A DNA stretch of 11,406 nucleotides from an uncultured Gemmatimonadota bacterium (GTDB lineage: Bacteria > Gemmatimonadota > Gemmatimonadetes > Gemmatimonadales > GWC2-71-9): contig CAMPKP010000119.1 in NCBI GenBank assembly GCA_946887295.1, forward strand, positions 1 through 11,406, read 5' to 3'. The position numbers were made by a program, and so were the translations under genes. Of this stretch, positions 1 through 5,517 are shown one piece after another. Every line of letters begins with the position of its first letter. Positions within the stretch are counted from its first letter, which is position 1. The notes beneath the pieces were generated by a model that was given only the letters and a program-made list of their open reading frames with translations, had not been told where the DNA came from and did not search any database.

Positions 1-417
1 CCGATCAACCCGCTGCGCCTCCTGCTGGTGAACGGGCTGGAGGAGTCCGACCTCGCCGACGACGTGCGCCGCGCGGCGGCGCGCCGGGGCATCGAGGTGA
101 TCACCGATCCGGAGCCGGAGCGCAACGCCTTCGTGCGCAGCGATCAGTTCAGCTTCATCCGCCGCGGGATTCCAGCGCTCTCGCTCAAGGTGGGCTTCGC
201 CCTCGGCTCCCCGGAGCACGAGCGGGTGCTGCGGTGGCGCCAGGAGCGCTACCATGGAGTGGAGGACGAAGTGACCCAGCCGGTGGATCGCCAGGGGGCT
301 GAGGACTTCAACCGGCTCTACCCCCTGGTCGTCGCCGAGGTGGCGAACCGGGCGGTGAAGCCGGCATGGTATCCTGCCAGCGCGTTCCGCCCCGAGGCGA
401 CGGCCGCCGGGCACTGA
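1..417 (+). CDS. M28-family metallopeptidase, C-terminal part (5' end outside window)
   Basis: The reading frame is open from the first base, so this is the last 138 residues of a longer protein. The visible part resembles the C-terminal end of zinc-dependent M28 aminopeptidases/carboxypeptidases: an R-S-D-Q-F-S-F-I-R-R-G-I-P-A segment (about residues 46-59 of the fragment), then W-R-Q-E-R-Y-H at about 79-85. In M28 enzymes the last zinc-ligand His sits in such an H-x-x-x-D context, and here His85 precedes E-D-E and T-Q-P-V-D. The other metal ligands would lie upstream and cannot be checked. Members of this family are usually exported and trim peptides from the N-terminus, but no signal peptide is visible in this fragment. 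The gene ends in TGA at 415-417, inside the start of the next gene (52-base overlap if that gene begins at 366), which suggests co-transcription. I am fairly sure of the family and unsure of the substrate. Confidence 0.8.
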   Translation, partial: PINPLRLLLVNGLEESDLADDVRRAAARRGIEVITDPEPERNAFVRSDQFSFIRRGIPALSLKVGFALGSPEHERVLRWRQERYHGVEDEVTQPVDRQGAEDFNRLYPLVVAEVANRAVKPAWYPASAFRPEATAAGH

Positions 418-1862
418 TAGCGGGCTTCCTCGACGAGATCGGAAGGTGGTCCATCGCTGATGCCGTCGTCGTCGGGTCGGGCCCCAACGGACTCGCGGCC
501 GCGATCACCCTGGCGCGGGCCGGGCTCAAGACCGTGCTGCGGGAGGCGCAGGCGACGGTGGGCGGAGGGCTCCGCTCCGCCGAGCTGACGCTGCCGGGCT
601 TCACGCACGACGTCTGCTCCGCGGTGCATCCTCTGGCCCTCAGCTCCCCGTACCTCCGAACCCTGCCGCTGGCCGACTTCGGGCTGGAGTGGATCCAACC
701 GGCCGCCGCGCTGGCGCACCCGCTCGATGACGGGTCCGCCGCGATGCTGGAGCGGTCCCCCGACGCGACGGCCAAGGGGCTCGGGCCTGGCGGCGGCGAT
801 TGGCGGCGGCTGATGGCCCCCTTCGTGCGCGTGTGGGACGAGCTCTCGCGGGATGTCCTCGCACCCCCGCTGCGAATCCCCCGCCATCCGCTCATGATGG
901 CGCGGTTCGGCCTGCGCGGGCTCCGCTCCGCCACCGGCCTCGCGCGCACGCTGCGGGGAGCGCGCGCCAGGGCCCTCTTCGCCGGCAACGCGGCGCACTC
1001 GTTCCTGCCGCTCGACGCGGCCGGCACGGCGGCGTTCGGCCTGCTGCTCTCCGTGTCGGGACACGCGGTCGGGTGGCCCATCGTGCGCGGCGGCTCGCAG
1101 CGGCTGGCCGATGCGCTCGCCGCGTATTTCCGCTCGCTCGGCGGCGAGATCGCGACCGCCGCGCCGGTGGAGCACCTGGACGAGATCGCCCCGGCGCGCA
1201 TGGTGCTGCTCGACCTCTCACCACGCCAAGTCCTGCGAATCGCCGGCAATAAGCTGCCCGCCGCTTACCGCGGGGCGCTCGAGCGCTACCGGTACGGCTC
1301 CGCCGCGTTCAAGGTGGACTGGGCGCTCGACGGGCCGGTGCCCTGGACCGCGCCCGAGTGCGCCCGGGCCGCGACCGTCCATCTCGGCGGCACGTTGGAG
1401 GAGGTGGCGGCTTCGGAAGCGGCGCCGGCCCGGGGGACGGTGCACGAGCGTCCCTTCGTGCTGTTCGTGCAGCCGACGCTCTTCGACGACTCGCGGGCCC
1501 CGGCGGGGAAGCACACGGCGTGGGCGTACTGCCACGTCCCCAACGGCTACTCGCTGGACGTCTCGGGAAAGATCGAGCGTCAGGTGGAGCGGTTCGCGCC
1601 CGGTTTCCGCGAGCGCATCCTGGCCCGGAGCGTCCTTGCCCCGGCCGACTTCGAGCGACGGAACGCCAACCTGATCGGCGGAGACATCAACGGCGGGATG
1701 ATGGACCTGCGCCAGGTCTTCGCCCGGCCGGTGGCGCGGTCGCCCTATCGGACGCCGCTTCGCGGGGTGTACCTCTGCTCGGCCTCGACCCCGCCCGGTG
1801 GCGGGGTCCACGGGATGTGCGGACACCTGGCCGCTCGCGCGGCGCTGGCCGACCTCGCGTAA
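366..1862 (+). CDS. Phytoene dehydrogenase-like FAD/NAD(P)-dependent oxidoreductase
   Basis: A 498-residue flavoprotein of the phytoene desaturase / PYROXD2-like family. The N-terminal Rossmann dinucleotide fold is clear: V-V-V-G-S-G-P-N-G-L at residues 34-43, with an acidic residue closing the second strand (Glu60). It is followed by G-G-G-L-R-S-A-E, the usual second FAD contact, near residues 66-73. The C-terminal FAD-binding motif is also present, G-V-Y-L-C-S-A-S-T-P-P-G-G-G-V-H-G-M-C-G about 25-45 residues before the end. The length is normal for the family. Family members dehydrogenate or isomerise hydrophobic polyenes and related substrates. No carotenoid gene lies nearby, so the substrate is unknown. 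The only ATG in frame ahead of the Rossmann motif is at 366, preceded by GGTGA at 354-358. It gives about 33 residues before the motif and a long overlap with the upstream peptidase gene; a rarer start nearer 414-450 is possible. The stop lies 10 bases from the stop of the convergent nitrite reductase-like gene. Confidence 0.85.
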   Translation: MVSCQRVPPRGDGRRALIAGFLDEIGRWSIADAVVVGSGPNGLAAAITLARAGLKTVLREAQATVGGGLRSAELTLPGFTHDVCSAVHPLALSSPYLRTLPLADFGLEWIQPAAALAHPLDDGSAAMLERSPDATAKGLGPGGGDWRRLMAPFVRVWDELSRDVLAPPLRIPRHPLMMARFGLRGLRSATGLARTLRGARARALFAGNAAHSFLPLDAAGTAAFGLLLSVSGHAVGWPIVRGGSQRLADALAAYFRSLGGEIATAAPVEHLDEIAPARMVLLDLSPRQVLRIAGNKLPAAYRGALERYRYGSAAFKVDWALDGPVPWTAPECARAATVHLGGTLEEVAASEAAPARGTVHERPFVLFVQPTLFDDSRAPAGKHTAWAYCHVPNGYSLDVSGKIERQVERFAPGFRERILARSVLAPADFERRNANLIGGDINGGMMDLRQVFARPVARSPYRTPLRGVYLCSASTPPGGGVHGMCGHLAARAALADLA

Positions 1863-1872
1863 TCGGACGAGC

Positions 1873-2988
1873 TCAGTGGGCCATGGTGCTCGCCCGGCTG
1901 TCGGCCGTCTGGCCGGGGGCGAGAGCCCGCAGGATCCCCACTCCGCCCTTCGTCGCATCGGCGAAGGCGTGGGTGACGAACGGGTAGTCTCCCGGCTCCC
2001 GCAGACGCACCTCGAAGATGCTTCCGCCGCCGACCGGCACGTCCACCGTCTGCACCCCGGTCAGGGGGTGCGCCTGGGAGCTGCCCTCGAACACGCGCTC
2101 GAAGATCCCCCCCACGACGTGGAAGGAGCTGATTCGGTTGGGCCCCGCGTTCACCACATGGAGACGCAGCAGCTCGTTCGGCTGGACGTGGATCGGATGG
2201 GTCGCATACTGGTTGGCGCGTCCGTTGAAGACGATGTGATCGGGCGCCAGGCTCAGGAGCTTCTCCCAGTTGAGGCTTCGGGTGCCGTCAGCGGCGGAGT
2301 TGGGCGTCAGGTAGAACTCGCTCTGCACCAGCACGAATTCCTTGGCCTTGGGCCGAGGAGTCGCCGGATCCACGACCAGGGCGCCGTACATCCCGTTGGC
2401 GATGTGCATCGCCACCGGCGCGGTCCCGCAGTGGTACATGAAGGCGCCGGGCACCCTGGCGACGAAGCGATAGTGCAGCGAGTCGCCCGGATTCACGTTG
2501 ACGTAATACTTGCTGGGCGCGATCTCCGCGGCGTGAAAATCCATGCTGTGCGGGATCTTGGCGCGGTTCACCAGGGTGAAGTCCACCGTGTCGCCCTGGC
2601 GCACGTGGAGCGGCGGCCCCGGGACCCCGCCGCCGAACGTCCAGGCGGCGTACTTGACGCCGGGAGCGATCGTGACCGGCGCGTGGACCATCTCGAGCCG
2701 GACCTTGTGCAGGCGGGTCCGCTCCGCCGGCTCCAGCTGCGCGAGGATCGGCGCGGGCTCGGCCTCGGGGCCGCCGATGGCCGCCTCGCCGTGGGAGACG
2801 TCGGCCGGCGGCACCGTGCTCGGCTCCTCTTCAGCGCTGGTGGTGGCCTTCTGGTCCGGGGGAGCGGACGCACGACGATCGGACGGCTCCGGGCGGCACG
2901 CCGCGAAGGCGAGAAGGACGCCCAGGGCGCCCACCGCTGACCATGGGGCGCGGTACATGAGATCTCTCCGGTGGAATTGAGAAGACAT
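1873..2988 (-). CDS. nirK: Copper nitrite reductase-like two-cupredoxin protein, exported
   Basis: A 371-residue protein with two cupredoxin domains (about 95-210 and 215-355). NirK enzymes are trimers reducing nitrite to nitric oxide outside the cytoplasm. All ligand positions can be matched: type 1 copper His147, Cys187, His195, Met200; type 2 copper His152, His186, His340; catalytic Asp150 and His290 (Asp98 and His255 of Alcaligenes NirK). The type 1 site is in domain 1, which argues against a two-domain laccase. The N-terminus has R-R-D-L-M (7-11), a hydrophobic stretch, then A-F-A-A-C at 27-31, so it could be Tat-exported, lipid-anchored at Cys31, or both. A 50-residue Pro/Ala/Glu-rich linker follows. 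The start at 2988 keeps the twin arginines but has no Shine-Dalgarno. An ATG at 2956-2958 has GGAGAG five bases upstream and would drop them. The gene lies 3 bases after the M24 peptidase stop, so co-transcription is likely. Nitrite reduction is inferred from residues only. Confidence 0.83.
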   Translation of the reverse strand: MSSQFHRRDLMYRAPWSAVGALGVLLAFAACRPEPSDRRASAPPDQKATTSAEEEPSTVPPADVSHGEAAIGGPEAEPAPILAQLEPAERTRLHKVRLEMVHAPVTIAPGVKYAAWTFGGGVPGPPLHVRQGDTVDFTLVNRAKIPHSMDFHAAEIAPSKYYVNVNPGDSLHYRFVARVPGAFMYHCGTAPVAMHIANGMYGALVVDPATPRPKAKEFVLVQSEFYLTPNSAADGTRSLNWEKLLSLAPDHIVFNGRANQYATHPIHVQPNELLRLHVVNAGPNRISSFHVVGGIFERVFEGSSQAHPLTGVQTVDVPVGGGSIFEVRLREPGDYPFVTHAFADATKGGVGILRALAPGQTADSRASTMAH

Positions 2989-2991
2989 GGC

Positions 2992-4176
2992 TTAGACGAC
3001 GATCAGATCGCGCTGGTAGTCACGGGGAGTGACGTCCAGCCCGTCGGCGCGGGCGTGTGCGTTCACCTCGGTCCGGAGACCGATCTCGCCGGGGATGTAG
3101 ATGCCGGGCTCCACGGAGAACCCGACGCCCGGTATGATGCGCCGCGAGTCGTAGGTCTCCGTGTCGTCGATCGTCGGGCCGAAGCCATGGAGGCCGAACC
3201 GGTCGATGGAATGGCCCGTGCGGCAGACGATGCGGTCTCCGTATCCGGCGCCGGCGATCACCGCGTAGGCCTCCCGGTCGGCCTCGGCGCCGGCGACCGG
3301 CTCGCCCGACTCCAGCCGGGCACGGAGCAGGTCGAGCGCGGCATCGCGGGCGCCGCGCACGACGTTCCACAGCTCGGCGGCCAGCGGCGAGGGGGTGCCG
3401 ATGGCGGCCATCCAGGTCTGGTCGGCGTAGATGCCGCCGGGCTCCCTGGCCCACAGATCGAGCAGCAGCAGTTGCCCGGGCACGATGGGCGACGAGCCCT
3501 CGGCTGGGGCATCGTAGTGGGGGCGCGCCGCGTGGGCGCCATAGGATACGCTTGGCGGGCTCTCCGTGATGAGTCCGGCCCGATCGAATGCCTCGAGCAC
3601 CCAGCGGGTGACCTCGTGCTCGTCCACCGGATCGCCGGCGCGGGCGCGCTCACCGACTCGCGCGATGGTCGCGCGCGCGATGCTCGAGAGGACGGCCGCC
3701 GCGCGCAGGTGCCCCGCCAGGTCCTCGGGGCTCCACACCGAGCAGTAGCGCGACACCAGCTCCGCGGAGGACACCGGCGCAGCACCGGCGGAGCGGACCA
3801 GCTCGAGCGTGCCAGCAGGGACGTAGTCGCCGTAGGGGATGGCGCCGCGGGGCGAGTACTCCATGGCCACCGTGCGGCCCCCGACCAGCCCCGCCAGCTC
3901 GCGCGGGAGCTCGTCCCGCCGCACCCAGACGATCCTTCGCCAGACGGACGGCCACTCGCGCCAGAGCTCGGCATCCACGGCATGCACCAGCGCGACCGGC
4001 GTCCCGTCGCGCGGCAGGTACACGTAGGCGCGGCGGGAGCCGACGATCTCTGGTCCCACGACCGCTTCCATGATCGGATTGATGCCGCGGAAGTCGAACA
4101 GCAGCCAGCCGTCCACCGGTTCGGCGAGCGCGCCGAGGGCGGCGTGCAGTGCGGGGAGTGCGTCGGGTGTCAGCAT
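2992..4176 (-). CDS. M24-family metallopeptidase (Xaa-Pro aminopeptidase/dipeptidase-like)
   Basis: A 394-residue 'pita-bread' metallopeptidase with the usual two-part architecture: an N-terminal creatinase-like domain (about 1-145) and the C-terminal M24 catalytic domain (about 150-390). The five dinuclear metal ligands are all present: Asp240 (L-L-D-L-W), Asp252 (Y-A-D-Q-T), His322 (T-G-H-S-I-D), Glu356 (S-V-E-P-G-I-Y) and Glu370 (R-T-E-V-N). The supporting His220 (R-P-H-Y) and His330 (L-H-G-F-G) are also present. It should therefore be an active enzyme, most likely cleaving Xaa-Pro bonds in small peptides. There is no signal peptide, so it is probably cytoplasmic. It is the first gene of a minus-strand pair, with the copper nitrite reductase-like gene starting 3 bases (or 33 bases) after its TAA. 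I see no functional reason for that pairing. No Shine-Dalgarno precedes the ATG at 4174-4176; see the separate finding on possible leaderless translation. Confidence 0.9.
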   Translation of the reverse strand: MLTPDALPALHAALGALAEPVDGWLLFDFRGINPIMEAVVGPEIVGSRRAYVYLPRDGTPVALVHAVDAELWREWPSVWRRIVWVRRDELPRELAGLVGGRTVAMEYSPRGAIPYGDYVPAGTLELVRSAGAAPVSSAELVSRYCSVWSPEDLAGHLRAAAVLSSIARATIARVGERARAGDPVDEHEVTRWVLEAFDRAGLITESPPSVSYGAHAARPHYDAPAEGSSPIVPGQLLLLDLWAREPGGIYADQTWMAAIGTPSPLAAELWNVVRGARDAALDLLRARLESGEPVAGAEADREAYAVIAGAGYGDRIVCRTGHSIDRFGLHGFGPTIDDTETYDSRRIIPGVGFSVEPGIYIPGEIGLRTEVNAHARADGLDVTPRDYQRDLIVV

Positions 4177-4266
4177 GCCGTGGAGTTAATGACGGTCGGG
4201 AATGGGGGGCAAGGGTGGACCGACGCGATGAGCCCCCGGTAGAGTTCGCCTCGCCCAGGAGACGCC
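4177..4266. promoter_or_regulatory. Divergent intergenic region between the M24 peptidase and MarC-family genes
   Basis: This 90-base spacer separates two divergently read genes, so it must hold the promoters for both unless transcripts come from further away. On the minus strand a weak pair can be read, TTGCCC and TTAACT separated by 17 bases, with the second hexamer only 7 bases ahead of the peptidase ATG. On the plus strand I see no convincing promoter hexamers. AGGAG at 4257-4261 is a good Shine-Dalgarno 5 bases before the MarC-family ATG. Promoter placement is a guess; the divergent geometry is what the sequence shows. Confidence 0.35.
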
Positions 4267-4860
4267 ATGAGCCTGCTGTCGGCCGCCGTGCTGCTGTTCT
4301 TCGTGATGGATCCGCTCGGCAACGTGCCGCTGTTCCTCTCGGCGCTCAGACACGTGGATCCCGCGCGCTACCGCTTCGTGATCGTGCGGGAGCTGGTGAT
4401 CGCGCTCGCGATCATGGTGATCTTTCTCTTCGTCGGCCGCTACCTCCTGGAAGTGCTCCACGTCTCTGGAGCCGCCCTCACTGCCGGCGGCGGAATCATC
4501 CTCCTGCTGATCGCCCTCAGGATGATCTTCCCGGCCGCCGACCATTCCCTGCGCGAGGACGTGCGGGAGGAGCCGTTCGTGGTGCCGCTGGCGGTGCCGT
4601 ACACCGCCGGACCGTCGCTGCTCGCGACCGAGCTGCTGTTCATGAGCAGCGAGCCGGAGCGCTGGCCGGTGTGGCTGGGGGCCGTGGTCCTCGCGTGGCT
4701 GGCGTCCGCCGTCATTCTCTATTTCGCGAGCAACCTGCGAAAGTTGCTGGGCGAGCGCGGACTCACGGCCGTCGAGCGCCTGATGGGCATGCTCCTGGTG
4801 ATCGTGGCGGTGGAGATGCTGATGCGGGGTATTGCGGAATACCTGCGCGCGACAGCATGA
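4267..4860 (+). CDS. MarC-family integral membrane protein
   Basis: A 197-residue, strongly hydrophobic protein of the MarC family (UPF0056; relatives in E. coli are MarC, YchE and YhgN). Family signatures are visible: F-V-M-D-P-L-G-N-V-P-L-F-L at residues 12-24, R-E-L-V-I-A-L at 41-47, G-G-G-I-I-L-L-L-I-A-L-R-M-I-F-P at 74-89, P-F-V-V-P-L-A-V-P with A-G-P at 103-116, and E-R-L-M-G-M-L-L near 170-177. About six transmembrane segments are expected and the length is normal. The family is annotated as putative transporter; amino-acid transport has been shown for an archaeal relative, and the original link to multiple antibiotic resistance was withdrawn for E. coli MarC, so substrate is unknown here. 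The start is supported by AGGAG at 4257-4261. It is followed by 134 bases before the DUF2277 gene. Confidence 0.9.
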   Translation: MSLLSAAVLLFFVMDPLGNVPLFLSALRHVDPARYRFVIVRELVIALAIMVIFLFVGRYLLEVLHVSGAALTAGGGIILLLIALRMIFPAADHSLREDVREEPFVVPLAVPYTAGPSLLATELLFMSSEPERWPVWLGAVVLAWLASAVILYFASNLRKLLGERGLTAVERLMGMLLVIVAVEMLMRGIAEYLRATA

Positions 4861-4994
4861 GAACTCACTTTCCGGTGGCCGGGCCCATGCCATGCGATGG
4901 AGACCGGGGGTCCGACTTGCGGGATCACGCCGGGAGGATGTTTCATCAGGACAGGAGACGGAGAGCCGCGATCGACCGGGTCAGGAGGCTGTTC
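4861..4994 (+). other. Non-coding spacer upstream of DUF2277 gene
   Basis: A 134-base gap between the MarC-family stop and the DUF2277 start. It holds a CCATGCCATGCGATGG near-palindrome around 4885-4900 and the DUF2277 ribosome binding site at its end. I see no family-like reading frame, no T-tract terminator and no convincing promoter hexamers. Confidence 0.4.
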
Positions 4995-5261
4995 ATGTGC
5001 AGGAACATCAAGACGCTGGCCAACTTCGAGCCACCCGCCACGGACGACGAGATCCAGGCCTCGGCGCTGCAGTTCGTGCGAAAGCTGAGCGGGACCACCC
5101 ATCCCTCGTCCGCCAACGAGGCGGCGTTCAACCTGGCGGTGGAGCAGGTGGCGGCGAGCGCCCGGCGGCTGCTGGATTCGCTGGAGACCAGGGCCGCTCC
5201 CCGGAATCGTGAGGAGGAGGCGCGCAAGGCCCGGGAGCGAACCCGCCGCCGCTTCGGGTAG
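4995..5261 (+). CDS. DUF2277 family protein
   Basis: An 88-residue soluble protein matching the DUF2277 family by its characteristic beginning, M-C-R-N-I-K-T-L followed by N-F-E-P-P-A-T-D-D-E-I (10-20) and L-Q-F-V-R-K-L-S-G (25-33), then P-S-x-A-N-x-A-A-F (37-45). It is mostly alpha-helical by eye, with a highly charged Arg/Glu/Lys-rich tail (about 65-88). No biochemical role is established for this family. The start was chosen because it coincides with the family's N-terminus and has AGGAGG at 4983-4988, six bases upstream. The reading frame is open far upstream, but that extension lies across the MarC-family gene in another frame and is not coding. The gene stands between the MarC-family gene and the Mrp operon without tight coupling to either. 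Confidence 0.88.
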   Translation: MCRNIKTLANFEPPATDDEIQASALQFVRKLSGTTHPSSANEAAFNLAVEQVAASARRLLDSLETRAAPRNREEEARKARERTRRRFG

Positions 5262-5275
5262 CTGCCGTTGACGGG

Positions 5276-5288
5276 CGGCGCAACGCCG
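5276..5288 (+). other. Short GC hairpin just after DUF2277 stop
   Basis: CGGCG-CAA-CGCCG forms a perfect 5-bp stem with a 3-base loop, starting 15 bases after the DUF2277 stop codon. No run of T follows, so it is not a typical intrinsic terminator. It could pause polymerase or protect a 3' end, or be chance in GC-rich DNA. Confidence 0.3.
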
Positions 5289-5294
5289 AGGTGA

Positions 5295-5315
5295 ACCCCG
5301 GGGTGGACGCACCCC
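5295..5315 (+). repeat. ACCCC/GGGGT triple-arm inverted repeat in intergenic region
   Basis: ACCCCGGGGT (5295-5304) is a perfect 10-bp palindrome, and its GGGGT arm is complementary to a second ACCCC at 5311-5315, giving two mutually exclusive pairings. It lies in the 256-base region (5262-5517) ahead of the Mrp operon, which otherwise shows no gene, no clear promoter hexamers and no T-tract. AGGGA at 5504-5508 serves as ribosome binding site for the first Mrp gene. A regulatory role is possible but unproven. Confidence 0.3.
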
Positions 5316-5517
5316 TCAGGCCGTACACCCTTTGCAGCCCCCCGAACATCCGGATGGCCCCGTGCAGCACACCAAAGCGGAGGAGCCGGCTCACCACTCC
5401 TGATCCTGCGCCGGACCTGCACTCCACCCTCGAGGCGGTGATGGAGACGCTTGGCCCGCCTTCCTCGCCCTGCCCGTCATCGGCGGAGGCATTTTCTATC
5501 GCTAGGGACGCTGCTCG

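Noticed and set aside
145..147. Gln in the M28 fragment at a position (S-D-Q-F) where many relatives have His (S-D-H), which looked like loss of a zinc ligand.
   Set aside because: In characterised M28 enzymes the C-terminal zinc-ligand His is the later one, in an H-x-x-x-D context, and that His (R-Y-H, residue 85 of the fragment) is present here. The S-D-H histidine is not a metal ligand, and Gln there occurs in part of the family as far as I recall.
2971..4242. Plus-strand open frame of 423 codons opposite the M24 peptidase.
   Set aside because: All five M24 metal ligands and the domain order are on the minus strand; the plus-strand translation has no recognisable motif.
4149..4994. Upstream extension of the DUF2277 reading frame across the MarC-family gene.
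   Set aside because: The extension lies in a different frame over a well-supported membrane protein gene, and the DUF2277 family N-terminus together with AGGAGG fixes the start at 4995.
5295..5315. Intrinsic terminator for the DUF2277 gene formed by the GGGGT/ACCCC hairpin.
   Set aside because: No T-rich tract follows the stem, so it does not meet the usual criteria for an intrinsic terminator.
5402..5505. A hydrophobic C-terminal-looking peptide (W-P-A-F-L-A-L-P-V-I-G-G-G-I-F-Y-R then stop) just before the Mrp operon.
   Set aside because: There is no in-frame start codon of a usual type after the stop at 5401 and no ribosome binding site. It may be a remnant of a small membrane protein or chance, so I cannot support a gene.
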